NCBI RefSeq assembly: GCF_964355755.1
Contig: NC_092670.1
Coordinates: forward strand, 24,222,795 to 24,286,794
Reading direction: 5' to 3'
DNA from: Antedon mediterranea
Lineage: Eukaryota > Echinodermata > Crinoidea > Comatulida > Antedonidae
Length of the DNA stretch: 64,000 bases
Within the stretch, counting starts at the first letter, position 1; each line of letters opens with the position of its first letter. Position numbers and translations under genes: made by a program. Below the pieces are notes generated by a model. It ran no database searches, was not told the origin of the DNA, and saw nothing but the letters and a program-made list of their open reading frames with translations. Shown here piece by piece: positions 1 to 12,122 of the stretch.

Positions 1-534
1 TAATATTATAGTACATAAGTTCGTATTAAAACCGTTCAGGCTATGAGGCAACCCCCGCTCCCTGTATATTAAATAGAAACATTTTTTATAATACTTATAC
101 TAGAATCATATACTAATTTATTTAGTTATTTTTTAAAATAAGAGAATTAAATTACGTAACATACTGTGGTATATAATTCTTGTAATGAAATCATATTCAT
201 GGTAAGCGTAATCTTAATTTGAGATATGGCAAGTTCGCACCCCTTCTCCTGACAAATAACAGATGACAGTTAACACGACTACCGGTAATTAATATCTCCC
301 GAGAGCCGCTGTTTTGAGGTTGACCTGACAATTGTGGCCTGAGTTATGGGACATTACCCTTGCTGGACATCTGGTAAAAATAAATACTGATTATGCTGCC
401 ACTTTAGTACACAAAACAATAAATAAAAAAAAATAAAAAAACACAACTTGTGGCATTTCCTTTACACTAGTCCCTGTTCAAAACCGCTAGTGTAGAAAAC
501 GGCAGCAAATGTCGTCGAAACTGTCAAATCCACC
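1..534. other. AT-rich sequence, no gene recognised
   Basis: I see no convincing exon, RNA gene or repeat terminus in this stretch. Short A-rich runs are present near 420-445. Confidence 0.5.
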
Positions 535-1530
535 CATGTAGTAAAACCTAGAACTAGCTAATGTAGAAACACCAACAGTTATTTATTAAATAAAAATCAA
601 CATTAGCTAATATACAACTTAACAGGTAATGAAGTAACGAAAATTGCCTCACAGCTGATGTAGTTAATATCGCCAGCTAATAAAATAATAATTATATATT
701 TTACAAACCTAAATGTCTAAATCATGTGCAAATGTATTTCTCTACTTAGTTTAGCTGTCAGTCTATCCACCTCTCGTAAGTGATCGGCTTTCAAAACGTA
801 ACACTCTGATCGTAAGCAACTACCCTTGTTAGCGACCACCTTTAATATTTAAAAGGAACTACCTCTGTTAAAGGACCGCTTCTCACAATGGACAACTTCC
901 TGAAGGGGTAACCTCCTCTCATAAGGGACTGCTTTTCATAAACTACCACCGCTCGTAGACGACCACTTCTTTTACCGACTACACCTCCCGTAAGTGACCA
1001 CCTCAATAGAGGTGGTAATTTGCGAAAGGTGGTCGTTACGGATGGTAGTCGATTATGAGAAGTGGTCCCAGTGGAGAGGTGGACGTTTTTTTTTATAGAG
1101 AGGTCGACACTTTAGGCGTGGTCGTTAAGAGAGGTAGTCCGTCATGAGGTTGATTATGAGAAGCCGAGGTGGTGGTCCTTTAAAATAGCTCGTCCTTGAC
1201 GAGTGGTGTGGTCGTTAAGAGATGGTGGGCGATTATCAGAGACGGTGGTCGTTCAATAGAGGTGGTTACTTACTAGAAGTGGTTGTTGGTTGGTCACTTA
1301 CGAGACGTGGATAGATGGATAGCTACCGGTAAGTAAAGAAATGCATTTTCACATGATGTAGACAGGTTTTTAAATTATACAATATTTTCAACATTAGCTG
1401 TGAGGCAATTTTCGTTACTACATTATCTGCTGACCGTTCTAAATTAGCTGGTGTTGATTTTAAAAATTGATACATAAGCTGTTGGTATTTCTGGTATTAG
1501 CTGGTGGTTTCTATGTTTATATGTCCATAT
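535..1530. mobile_element. Foldback element with ~0.5-kb inverted arms
   Basis: The left half (about 535-1010) and the reverse complement of the right half (about 1020-1530) match over nearly their full length. Shared blocks include 'acgaaaattgcctcacagct' near 635 and its inverse near 1395-1420, and 'gctaat' motifs at similar spacing. The inner parts of both arms (770-1010 and 1015-1315) are built from short degenerate subrepeats around 'gaccacctc' on the left and 'gaggtggtc' on the right. This is the organisation of foldback-type elements. I cannot define the exact ends or a target-site duplication, and no transposase frame is visible. Confidence 0.7.
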
Positions 1531-2139
1531 AAAACAAAAATACAACCGCGATTTTTTAAACTCAGCTGCATGTACAGACATTGTGGCAAAGACGTTTTAA
1601 ACGCTTCATTTCAATATAAGCCATTATTCTATGAATTTGATGTATAACGGTATTGGACTGTTTGTATTGGGAACGAAATACCCTAATATTCGAAAAAAAC
1701 AAAAAACCGAAATACCCTTGAGTGAACGAATAATTATGATGCGCAATTAAGGTGTTTATTTTGCCATATAAAATATAAAAAACAAATATTTTTTGGTAAT
1801 ATGCATCAACAATATTTTTCAAATGTATTTTAGATAAATAAATAAATAATGTAAAGTCTATAGAAACAAAGCAAATATTGTGACTAACCAATTCAATGTT
1901 TTATTAAATAAAAACAAAAATCAGGCATCTGTGAAAAAAATATAATGAAAAAGAACTGACTTTAACAATGACGAACTTACTTGTTTAAAGAACTTTTGTT
2001 ATCAGTTGATATTATTAAATTAGTAGCAGTATTATGAATATTACAAAATAATATTTTGAGAACTGAAAAATATTTTGAGGGAACGAATATATTTAGGGAG
2101 AACAAAATAAGATTTCAAGAACTGAATAATATAAAAAAC
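1531..2139. other. Non-coding AT-rich stretch
   Basis: A minus-strand open frame at 1562-1891 has low-complexity AT-driven composition and no recognisable domain, so I do not call it a gene. From about 2040 the sequence has loosely repeated 'gagaacgaaataa' phrases leading into the hairpin that follows. Confidence 0.4.
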
Positions 2140-2247
2140 GAATTACTACTTCGAGACAAGGAATGATGATGATGATGATGATGATGATCGAGAGAACGAA
2201 ATAATTTCGAGGGAAATTATTTCGTTCTCTCGCGAAGTAGTAATTCG
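2140..2247. repeat. Extended hairpin enclosing a GAT microsatellite
   Basis: Positions 2189-2208 and 2213-2232 form a perfect 20-bp inverted repeat (cgagagaacgaaataatttc and its complement) with a 4-nt loop. Outside it, 'cgaattactacttcg' at 2140-2154 pairs with 'cgaagtagtaattcg' at 2233-2247. A (GAT)n microsatellite (about 2163-2188) lies on the left side between the inner and outer stems. Confidence 0.85.
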
Positions 2248-3282
2248 AATTTCGAATGAAATAATATTTCGAGATAACGAAATAGGTAGGCCCTATGCCT
2301 ATATGATTTAGTGATATTCATTCCCTCGAAATAATAATACAGTAGGCTATATATTTTTCAAGTTGTCGATTTACTTCAAATTGACAACAGGTTGTATATA
2401 CTCAATCAAAAACAAACAATTTAATTTGATTAGACTATATGTCTCCAGATATAATAATAGTAATATTTATTTCAATCCACTTGATATTTTGCGATTCAAG
2501 TTGGTATTCTAAGGAATTATAATTACCCTAACGGGAGTTGGTGAACGTCCAGTGCCCTAGTTTTTACGGGGTTAATATGATGTCGATGTCTCGATGGTCC
2601 TACTTTTTTATCGATGAAAGCTGCCCGGGTGGTTGCGGCCATTTTCAACAGCTAGTATTACAATATTCAATGCTGAAAATTGTCCAGTGGACACTTTCAA
2701 ACACCGGACAGATTTAAATCTTACACCGGCGGACAATTTCACATTAGATGAATGAAGTTTACAGTAGTACAGTACTGGGACATGCAACAGTGACACATGC
2801 GTGATATGGATGGGCCTGTTATGGTCGCTTGACATGGAACAGCGCAGCAGTTTCTTGTTGTTAGACATGAACCGTACGAGAATCGGGTGGTCAATGGGCA
2901 TTTCGTGTGATGAAATTAGGTGGTATCTCTCTCATCTAACTGGTACCGATATTTTCCCCTTTCGGAGTCTCCCACGTCCATACGAGGGGAGGGGGGTGGG
3001 GTTACCCGGCAGACACCGATTTTAATTGACTTTAGGTAACCCTCTACATCATCATATAGTTAGATATTGGCACCTAGTTCATCTAACCAAATGTCTCTGG
3101 GCTGCCGATCTATAGACTCAGTATTGGAAGACTATGGTAGCTTACATATTCGTTGCCAACAAGTCCTTCTCAGGTATCAATTCGTTTGATGTCCTTGGAA
3201 CAATTTATAAGTAAAATAAAGTCATACCGATTTACTAATATAGATATTTAATTGTCATTGTTCATACCAATCTATTATTATA
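2248..3282. other. No gene recognised
   Basis: Open frames on both strands around 2600-3025 overlap each other and show no known domain. The G-rich run near 2985-3000 may be part of an old transposon terminus, but I cannot pair it with another end. Confidence 0.4.
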
Positions 3283-3639
3283 AATTTACGTATAAGGACA
3301 AAATTCGGTAAATCGCGCGTTACTTCTAGAATTTTTACTCGATGGTGTATATAGTTGATTCATACTTTCGGTACTGATTTTAACCACCCGATGTAACCCT
3401 GTTTACTAACTACATTGAATTATATAATTAGTAATTGACAATTAAAACGAATTTAGGTTCAACGATTTGCCCCAAATAGGGGTGTTTTCCGATCGTGGTA
3501 TACACTGTCTAATGGGTGTCCATCTTTAAAAATACCCGCACACAATAATACGAGGATGATTCACATTTACCTATCTCCTTCTACAATAATAATAATATTC
3601 TATAATAATAAGATAGTAATATAGTGATTCATTACAAAT

Positions 3640-4400
3640 AATTATTGATAACAAATGGTATGATGACAACCACCTCTCTATAAATACTGAAAAAACAAAG
3701 GTTATGTTACTAAGACACAATCATACAGCTGACAGTAATGATTTAAATATACAAATTGGAACCAGTAAATTAGAACAAGTTGATAGTATAAGGTATCTGG
3801 GAGTCGTAATCGATGAAATGTTAACTTGGAAACAAAATACTCAATGTATTAGTAAAAATATTGGATATAAAATAACAATGCTAGGTAAAATAAGTAGTTT
3901 AAGTAAACCGTTACTAGAAACTCTATATATAAGTAAAATTCAGCCTTGTAGTGATTATGCTATAACAGTCTGGGGAAATACGACAGAGTTAAACAAAAAT
4001 ATTTTAAAGCGACATCAAAAAAGAGCTGCTCGAATTGTAACTAACAACTTCGATTATATTAACGTAAGGGGTGACAACATCATCCAGAACCTACCGTGGC
4101 AAACTCTTGAAGAGAAACGAGATTTCTCCCTAGCATGTCTAATGTATAAATGTGTTTACGGCCTTGCACCAATTAGATTAGTAAATGAAATATTCACACC
4201 CACTTAACACGAGGAGGAAAATTTGAATGTAACAATACCTAAATACACCCTTAGTAAAATGAATTCGTCCTTTAAAGTTGCAGGCGCAAAAACATGGAAC
4301 AGTTTACCAATTAATATTAAATCGGCACCAACAATTACGTCCTAGGCTAGATACAAATCTCATTTCTTTCATAAAAACTGTATTATATTTAATTAAGTTT
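3640..4400 (+). mobile_element. Non-LTR retrotransposon, 3' part of reverse transcriptase (decayed)
   Basis: The frame at 3704-4207 encodes the C-terminal part of a CR1/Jockey-like reverse transcriptase ORF. It includes the 'IRYLGVVIDEMLTW' thumb-type motif, 'QPCSDYAITVWGN', 'LKRHQKRAARI' and 'FSLACLMYKCVYGLAPIRL'. The frame extends upstream (NTEKTKVM-type motif near 3690). After a frameshift at about 4205 it continues through a 'GAKTWNSLPINIKSAPTITS' block to a stop near 4343. Frameshift, internal stop and 5' truncation show it is dead. It is inserted within the Helitron-like repeat. Confidence 0.85.
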
Positions 4401-4930
4401 CTCTTTTGTATATTTTGATTAAGACAGGACCACAATGTAAAACAGATACACTGTTATCTGATTGTTTTATCCTGTATAAATATATTATTTATTTATTATT
4501 ACTATAATAATTGTTTTTAATAGATGAAAACCGGAAAAACACCTCGAGTACAGCATCATAATGTTGAAGACAAACCAAATTTCTTTAAAAAATACTATTT
4601 TAATTGAGTTAATATACAGTACGTTTATACGTACAAACGTATTGATTGGCAATGAATTGAACATTCCAATCTCCCAGTCTCCCAGTATAAATATTTGGCA
4701 TAATACAAATAGGTAAATTCATGGGCCCTTGGGGAAAAACCCAAAACCTTATTATAGGTAATAATGTGGGTATTGTTAGATATATAAACACACATACAAA
4801 ATAGAGGGTACTCCGAGCGTACAAACCTCCGCCTACTGTAAAATTCCCCTACATAAAATGTCCACGGAAAATATATATATTTTTTATTTGTTCTAAGTGT
4901 AAATAGGCTAACTGCACACTAAAAAGTTGT

Positions 4931-5285
4931 GGATGAGAGTTTGGTGTAATGGTTATATATCCAGCCTCTCACAGTTGAGATCACTGGTTCAAGTCCCGCT
5001 TTTTTTTTTATTATTATTATTATTTTTTTGTTTTGGTGGACCTTGATCTTTGATCCTGACCCTTCAAAATTTAATCACAATTATATGATGAGGCATTGAT
5101 CATTGTGGCTAAGTTTGGTGAGAATCGGATAAAAACTGTGGTCTCTAGGTTAGTTGTGACCTTGACCTATGACCCTTTCCCCTCAAATTCGAACTCGTCC
5201 GACTGTGGCCTCCAGGCTGTTCACAGACACACGCACACACAAACATACATGGGTGAAAATATAACCTCCTTGGCGGAGGTAATAA
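4931..5285 (+). mobile_element. tRNA-derived SINE with 'aacctccttggcggaggtaa' 3' end
   Basis: The 5' part has a tRNA-like promoter: box A-like 'tttggtgtaatggtta' and box B-like 'ggttcaagtcc' at about 4988. A T-rich linker and a body ending in the inverted 'acctcc ... ggaggt' motif near 5268-5283 follow. The surrounding Helitron-like repeat resumes immediately after 'ggcggaggtaataaa'. It is a SINE head rather than a tRNA gene because no acceptor stem closes around it. Confidence 0.7.
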
Positions 5286-5802
5286 ACTTATTATTGACAG
5301 TTGCTTCTCAATGTTTGTATTAATTAATAATTACACAATAAACGTCGTAGTGGTGTATAAATGTACTTTACTATTTCAATCGACTATGACAATGACAGTT
5401 TCAACAAAGTATTAAATCGCAAATGTTTGACTCTGTTTGCTGGTATATTATTTATAAAACATGAAAACAAATATTTCGTTACTGAGTGGATAAAAAATAT
5501 AAATTGTTCCCCTTTGCACCCATCCTCTTCCCCATTCCTCAACCCTAATGTTACATACAAAAAAACAATTTGGTTATGTACCCAAAAATGTTCATTCCTA
5601 GGTCATATATGGGCAAATCACATTTTTTTGTCACATAAAGATTGATAGTGTAGACAGAGCTTGATATATACAATATTTCACCGAACATTATTGCTACCGT
5701 TTGTCCTTTTCGTGACGTTATTCCGTGTAGGAAAAGGCTTATATTTTATAGGCTGTAGCCTAATGTAGGCCTGTAACCTTTTAGGATTGATTTCGATCTG
5801 TA

Positions 5803-6064
5803 TTATCGACCTCCTCTTAATCTTGGTAGGAGATAAATTGTACTCTGGTCTTTAATGTTGTAATAGCCCAACGTGTTGCCATCTTCTAGTTGTCTACTCT
5901 CAAATGTTAGTCTCTGTTGATCCACTGGAATACGCTCCCTTCCTGCGATTTCATGTTTCAGTTGTTTTACTGTGGTTGATTTGCGCATGTTTTGATAAAC
6001 GATAGATTTTCCATCATGGTTTTTAACAAAAATGTCAAATGTATCGGAGGTACGTGTTGCATAA
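5803..6064 (-). CDS. Ubiquitin-like terminal exon of cGLR copy 1 (open, but gene is broken)
   Basis: The acceptor AG is at 6066-6065 and one nucleotide completes the split codon. The exon then encodes a short linker followed by a full-length ubiquitin fold. Key blocks are 'FDIFVKN', '[19 protein letters not shown]' and the end 'RLRGG' plus one Arg before the stop. It is nearly identical to the copy 2 exon (12123-12384). The copy 2 polyadenylation signal AATAAA has drifted here. The reading frame is preserved even though the upstream catalytic exon is destroyed. Confidence 0.8.
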
Positions 6065-7417
6065 CTAAAGGAAAAAATATATATAATGTAGAAATATTAA
6101 TTATGTAAATATAATAATATAATTCGCAAAGAATAACAAAATGATAATCTCAAGTTTTTATGTAATTTGTCAGCGTTTACTTAGCAAAATAATAAGTTTG
6201 ACACCGCAAATCTCTCCGGAAACCAACCCGATAATTTATAAAGCGCTATCTGCAGTGCATTAAAGACCTCAAGCTAAAAATGGAATGTTTGATAGTCTAA
6301 ACCAGTAAACTGTGAACAGATAAACAAAATGATTATCATCGCACCAAACTTCGCGATACTGGATTATTAAACTATATTTCGAATAGGAAAAACAATCAAA
6401 TTAGCATATAATACAGGTACTATATATGCAAGCAATCCAACATTGTGCAATAAGCATCCAATGATGTTTCCATGGTATTTGGGGGAAAATAAATTCCACT
6501 TATTACTGGCTTACATTTTATTCAGTAGGAAACTGATAATTCATCATCACGCATAGCTCTTTTAAGCCATCCCAGAATGTTGTCCAGTGAGGCAGGCTTA
6601 TACCGATCAAGAAGATTCACTGATTCGCAGAAGAAGTTGGGCACGTTGCGTTTTTCAAGGAAAAGCATCAGAGTCTGAACCAAATCTTTGAATCTATCTG
6701 CTAAACTGTCTTGGTGCCACGATAGGTCAGGACCGTCCTTGTTTAAATGCAGCATACAGTCTTAAGGTGATATGACGACAGCATTCCTAGTTGTGAAGAT
6801 CCTGCCTTCTTCTGAACTGTCTTCAGAATTTTCAGGGTATCACTACGGCATTCATTTATTTTGTCAATGCTGTTGAATATACTTTTTTCTCTATCCGAGA
6901 AACTCTCCCTCCATAATTGATCGTATTCAGAAGTATTTAAATGACGAGGACCTTTAGCCACAAAGTGCCTACCATCAATAGTTAAGCTTGGAACTATATC
7001 AATAGACATTACTTCCACCGTTGGATATTAAATACATGGCTGGACCACCAGATTCCTTAGGGGTTATCGTCATGCCTAGGTCATTCTCATCGCCATGAAC
7101 TATTTTGTCTACGGTTGACTGCATGTTCTGACGAACTGTATCAGGGTTCAATCGCCCGGCTTTTATAAAATCAGCCAATGTAGATTCAATCGAATGTGAC
7201 GTTTTCTCAATCAAATAGTAGCCATCTAATCTTCCTTCTGTGATTCTCCAATTATTAGTAGACAGTTTCAAAGGAACCAGTAAATCAAATTCGTCTGCCT
7301 TAATCACCTTCAAACCTTCGTATGTACTTCCTTGATGAAAGATCTGCTTAAAGTTAAATGATGAAGAGTGATGGGAGATCTCGAACTTTTTTATATTTTT
7401 TCAACGGCTTCTTTTGC

Positions 7418-9056
7418 GAGGCGAGTCATATGGCCAAGCGGTTAAGGCAGGGGCGCCGTTTACCGTACCTAAAGAGCCAACAACAACATCGGCAAGGGTT
7501 CGAGGCCGACTCGCTCCTAGTTCTGGTGGTGGAACAAGTCTTCTCGGATAAGGACTATAAACCGTAGGTCCAGTGTACACAGTTATAAGTTACCAGTGGC
7601 GTATCCGGACCAGGATTTTGAAGTTGGGGGGGGGGGGGGGCCGGGAATTGCCAATTTGCCGACAAAATTGGTGTCATTATCTGTACATACACGACGTCTC
7701 TGATCAATATATGTTCTAGGATTACATAGTCATATTGCCTTATATGGGATGACGATGCAAAATTAAAACCAAACCAACATTATCTGTTAGTATGTTGTAT
7801 TTACAATAAAGAAAGAATTAGGAAAATCTGATTGGTAGTTTTCGAAATATAGGGTCTAAAACATCGCCGAAAATGATCGTTTTTAGCCACGAAAGAAGTA
7901 AAACAATTTGCGGCCTCAGTCGACAATTCTATTAACTACGCCATTTTTGGTTAAAATAATTACATATAATTACGTTTTTTAGTAATTTATTTTATATATC
8001 ACCATTGGAAATATCAATAAAACATGTTATTAAATGCTTATAAAATATATAAAGTTGTTTACTTAACGGAATTCGGACAAATTCATTGCTCTAACTTTGT
8101 GTAGTAACGATCAGAGAGATTCATGGTACACGCGCGAGAGAAAACATTCCGCTGCGGGCGATTCGCATCCACCAATCAAATCAGCTAGAATCCTAAATCA
8201 TTCAACCGTGAGCAATGCCAATCGCGAGAAAGCTCAGCTTTGATTGGCTTACGATGACATCACATCACAAAATGGTGGTTTTGTAGTTGAGCCTCACGGA
8301 ATATTCTGTTCCAAAAATGAAATACATGGATATTTTTTATGGTATATGTGCTTTTTCTTTAAAAATTTTGAATAATAAAGGCCTCATATCGAGAAAAAAA
8401 ACCGGGTTTTTGGCACTTATAATAAATATATCTTAGACAAAAAAGCACATGGCATGTGGAACTATATAGCCTAATCTCTTAGCGTAGGAAGACATACAAA
8501 TTAAATCCCAGGTCATGAGAGGCTCAACTGCATGCAAAAACAAGGTTTTAGGGTAAGGTCAAAGACTTTTGAGTAAACAATCTACCGCGTACGGCCGTAC
8601 GTACGTGCTACACATTTTTTACGTGTTTCGTTAGATGTAATGAAAATAAAAAATAGTTGATCTGAAGGGATCAATGATGATATGTAAATAAACAAACACT
8701 CAAAAGAATTATGTTTACAGTTCAATTATTGTCAGAATAAATAGTTTATTTTTTTCCCCGGCACCTTTGTTTGCCGACGGCCGCGATGATGTGCCGACGG
8801 AAACGAAATCAGGGGGGCCCGGGCCCCCCCGGCCCCCCTACTGGATACGCCACTGGTTATAACCTGTGTGTACTTTAAAGAACCCAGTTCATTATTCGAA
8901 AAAGAGTAGGGGGTTACCCCGGTGAACTGGTTCACACAATAGCCCCTGTATCAGGGGGATTACCACCTATCTGATAGGACAGTGATTAATTCACTATTGG
9001 TAATCCTTGGCCACATTGCCTAAAGACATAAAATAAAATAAAATAAAATAAATAAA
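7418..9056 (+). mobile_element. tRNA-derived SINE interrupting cGLR copy 1 (itself interrupted)
   Basis: The insertion is flanked by the direct repeat TTTTGC (7412-7417 and 9057-9062). The empty site is visible in cGLR copy 2 near 13690. The head has a box A-like 'tggccaagcggttaaggc' and box B-like 'ggttcgagg', as in a tRNA-Leu/Ser-derived SINE. The body contains 'ttctcggataaggactata' and 'gtagggggttaccccggtg', and the tail is (AAATA)n. The same SINE family recurs at 31246-31560. Without the nested DNA element it is about 375 bp. Confidence 0.9.
7593..8856. mobile_element. Non-autonomous DNA transposon nested in the SINE
   Basis: The termini 'ccagtggcgtatcc' at 7593 and 'ggatacgccactgg' ending at 8856 are inverted repeats, each followed inward by a long G/C homopolymer region. 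The SINE body is contiguous across the insertion (compare 31246-31560). CAGTGGCG-type ends are typical of hAT-like non-autonomous elements. I cannot read a clear target duplication, so the superfamily is uncertain. It has no transposase frame. Confidence 0.8.
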
Positions 9057-10315
9057 TTTTGCTTGTCTCTGTTCATGTTGAGGGATGTTGACCTCATCTA
9101 GAAGGTAACTCCTTAGAGCTCCTATCAAATTTGCTGCACACATACTGCACTCTAAAAATTGTAAAAGATGGTTATATGAATAGATACAACGATAGCATTT
9201 AATGATTTTATTTCTAAGAAATGCAATGTATATAATTAGTTATACTATACAAATTTAACCTATATTATTTATTTAACTGTTCGATCCAGAAGGTTCTGCG
9301 TATACGGGCAAAATGCCTCCTTAATTATATACTAGAAACATCAATTTCAATAATGAAATCATACATTTTGTTTAAAAACTCTTTATAATATCTTCCTAAG
9401 ATAGAAATATGGAACTATATCGTAATAGTGAAAACTAATGTTATCAAATTTACATTTCACGGTACATCTGAGATAGATCAGGTAGGTATCTAAGGCAGAG
9501 ATTTGTACCAAAGTTTTTTCATTGTGCTCGCCTATGTCAGAATTAACCATAATTTATATATAGATACATACCCTATAGGCCTACCGTAATTAAATCATAT
9601 ATTATATTTGGAAATATCCTATTTTTAACTTTCTTCGTGGTATCGGATTATTCATCAAATGATTAAAAGGTACATATATTTACACAGCATCCAAACTCAA
9701 CAAAAAAATGTGGTTTTTTTTTTTTGCCTCTCCTACCATTTTGTCTGTGTGCATGCGTCCGTGCGTGGTAGATTTATTTTATGAATGAATGTCTATTTGG
9801 AATTGGAACCATTCTGAAGGAAATCGAGAACGTGCGTATAGTACGATGCACATCGATTAATTTAAAAAAAAAGACAAAACAAAAATGGTATTATTAATAT
9901 AATTTGTCGTGTTTAACATAATGACTGGTAATTTGGAATAATAAATTTTGTAATATGATACGATCATACTGTTGTCCTTAAGTTATTTTTAGACTTAAAC
10001 TATTGTTGTATGTATGATATTATATGGCCTACAGTCTGCTGTGAGAGAAAATGCACCGATTGTTAATTAAATATCATATCTACTCTACGCAGCCATATAA
10101 CCGTCTTAATGAAAATTAATTAAAATAAATGACGAAAATTGACTAACCTTAGTTTGTTTGTGAAACAGTATTTTCACTAGACATTCCGGCTGGTTTTGAC
10201 TACGCAAATTTGTGACAAACTATGTTTTAAACATTAGACAAGAGGAAGTCCCGTTACTTCCTCGCCATCCAGGGTTAAACTTCATAAAATGCTATTTTTA
10301 TACACTAGTGATATT

Positions 10316-10325
10316 GGAAATTCCC
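10316..10325 (-). promoter_or_regulatory. NF-kB-type site upstream of cGLR copy 1
   Basis: GGAAATTCCC, read on the gene strand as GGGAATTTCC, fits the kB consensus GGGRNWYYCC. It lies about 1.17 kb upstream of the copy 1 start codon. The same 10-mer precedes the other three copies. Confidence 0.6.
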
Positions 10326-10365
10326 ACAGGTCGTTCTAAAATGTATTATGCGGGCATGAGAGTAA

Positions 10366-10373
10366 TGACGTCA
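10366..10373. promoter_or_regulatory. CRE/ATF site TGACGTCA near the kB site
   Basis: A perfect palindromic CRE lies 40 bp beyond the kB site. The equivalent pair occurs upstream of copy 2 (14906 and 14952). Confidence 0.5.
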
Positions 10374-12065
10374 TAATAAGATGCGAGTCATATTTTTACA
10401 TGATTGGCTACTTTTCAAAACGTTGACATGCTGAGATAAAACAATGAATACGAAAATATAACTATTTAATAATTAGTACCAATTACATACGCTTAGTTTT
10501 ATATTTGTCATCTATGTAATGCATTTTCTTCTTTTTTTTTTGATATAACAAAATTAAGAAAACAAGTTAAGAGAGTCTGAGCCGAGAATTATATTGTTAG
10601 GCAGGTTGTCCACTTGTCAAATTTAATAGGTCTTCCTCCAATTAAAGACCACTTTTGCGACCCATGTTTTAGTGGTCTTTAATAGCTTTGGTCTCTAATT
10701 AGAATCCCTTCAACTAAAGACAGTCACTTAGTTTTAAAATTACCTAGAGGATGTTTTTCGAAGAGTTTGGTATAAATGTAAACCAGCTTGTTGGTTTGTC
10801 TGCTGTACATTTGTGTATTTCAAAAACTGAATTAGTTTTTATGTTATTTTTTTGGCCTAGCGTACATAAGAGCCAAAGACTGAACCGTAATTCTGAATTC
10901 AAAGTACCATTAAATGTTTATTAAAATGCAAACAAACGAATTAAACAATTTAAAGAAATCAAATATGTACTTAAACTACTAATAAAAATACTATTGCAAG
11001 CTGCCATCACCTTGTATTAATTAATGTTATCAGTAATTGTAGGAATGATTTTAGAGTCTCATTACCGAAGTTTTACAAAAGGTTAGGTCTACGTAGATTG
11101 TTTCTTAATATTAATAAATACAAATAAAAATTAACACAACACAAATCAAGATTTAACAATAAAAGACACATTTTTACATATTTTTTTAACACTTCTTTTG
11201 CAAACGTGTCACAAAATTACCATTATCATGTATGTCATTAATTTAGCAAATAAGTTTCATAACCTTATTATTTAATAATTAGTTATAATTAGTTTATAAC
11301 CTTTGTCCAGTACAAGTTTTTAATTCTGAGAAAAACAAATATTTTAAATATTGAATCTGAGGTCTGTTGCAGAGATATATAACTATAATAAATAATATAT
11401 ATAATATAACAAATTGAATATGTTTATAGTGGAAAACAAGAAAACGAGAGCCACTGAAAACAAGTTTATGCTTACATAATGAATCAAAATTACAGTATCA
11501 TTCGGAAACATCTTAGTTAAAAACAATAAAAAGTTTAAAACATTTTATTTACATACATTTATTTGCACACACCCTATGTTTTGTCTAAAGTCATATTTGA
11601 GGTTAATTTTAAATTAAATGTATTAATGTACGAATTATGAATGTAAAACAATTGTACGTCCATCACTTAAAATAACGGAAGCCAATGGCAGTAAACAGTT
11701 AACAACAGGCTACAATACATAATGATGAAGTACAACATAATTATTATAAAAGTTTAAAACAACCTTTATAAATTAAATTATTTTTCTTAATCAATATCTC
11801 ATCCTAATCATTACCGGAATAACTGTAATCGAAAAACTCCACTCTCAATTACTAATAATTAGTGTGTGTGTTACTAATAAAAAAGTGTGGTTTGCCCAAA
11901 TATGGTAGTAATAATGACGTCATCATGTTCATTTATGGGCACATCACATTTTTTGTCACATAAAGTTTGATAGTGTAGACAGAGCTTGATATATAAAATA
12001 TTTCACCGAACATTATCGCTATCGTTTGTCCTTTTCGTGATGTTATTTCCGTGTTGGAAATAACT

Positions 12066-12071
12066 TTTATT
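12066..12071 (-). terminator. Polyadenylation signal AATAAA of cGLR copy 2
   Basis: A canonical AATAAA on the minus strand lies about 52 nt after the ubiquitin-exon stop codon. The aligned position in copy 1 has drifted to a non-canonical sequence. Confidence 0.6.
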
Positions 12072-12122
12072 TTATAGGCTGTATGTAGGCCTGTAACCTT
12101 TTAGGATTGATTTCGATCTGTA

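Larger units (their letters stand above)
3283..5600 (+). mobile_element. Helitron-like repeat, copy 1 (interrupted)
   Basis: Sequence beginning near 'ttacgtataaggacaaaattcggtaaatcgcg' matches two other copies that start at 48057 and 60728. The three share successive blocks: 'tttcggtactgattttaacca', 'gccccaaataggggtg', and the 'ccctaatgtta' block near the 3' end. This copy has a LINE fragment at about 3583-4508 and a SINE at 4931-5285 inserted into it. Its right side merges into the 3' flank of cGLR copy 1. Assignment to Helitrons rests on termini seen at the other copies. Confidence 0.6.
5803..9143 (-). pseudogene. cGLR copy 1: cGAS-like nucleotidyltransferase with ubiquitin exon, broken
   Basis: This is a member of the cGAS/Mab-21-like nucleotidyltransferase family, most like copy 2. 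The start region lies at 9143-9063, but the exon is split there by a 1.64-kb SINE insertion (7418-9056). The catalytic part retains the 'DEFDLLVPL' E-x-D motif (about 7280) and 'SIDIVPSL' with the third aspartate (about 7000). At least three frameshifts disrupt it: near 7018, near 6755 (in the HLKT-CMLHL block) and near 6535, where 4 bp are missing relative to copy 2. The catalytic exon still ends in a phase-2 donor (exon end 6515, intron GTAAGC), and the ubiquitin-like exon 6064-5803 remains intact. A non-functional relic is the best reading. Residual expression of the intact ubiquitin exon is possible but unsupported. Confidence 0.85.
9144..11937. other. 5' flank of cGLR copy 1, paralogous to the copy 2 flank
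   Basis: This stretch aligns in order with 13776-16140 upstream of copy 2, so it belongs to a roughly 4.5-6-kb tandem duplication unit. It contains the kB and CRE motifs listed separately. An inverted repeat (aaagaccact ... agtggtcttt, about 10644-10682) is conserved imperfectly in copy 2 at about 15068-15108. I see no further coding exon; a 5' untranslated exon probably lies here but I cannot place it. Confidence 0.6.

Noticed and set aside
5803-5988. Stand-alone small ubiquitin gene starting at the internal ATG
   Set aside because: The ATG lies inside the ubiquitin fold. The domain begins further upstream after a splice acceptor whose phase matches the cGLR exon.
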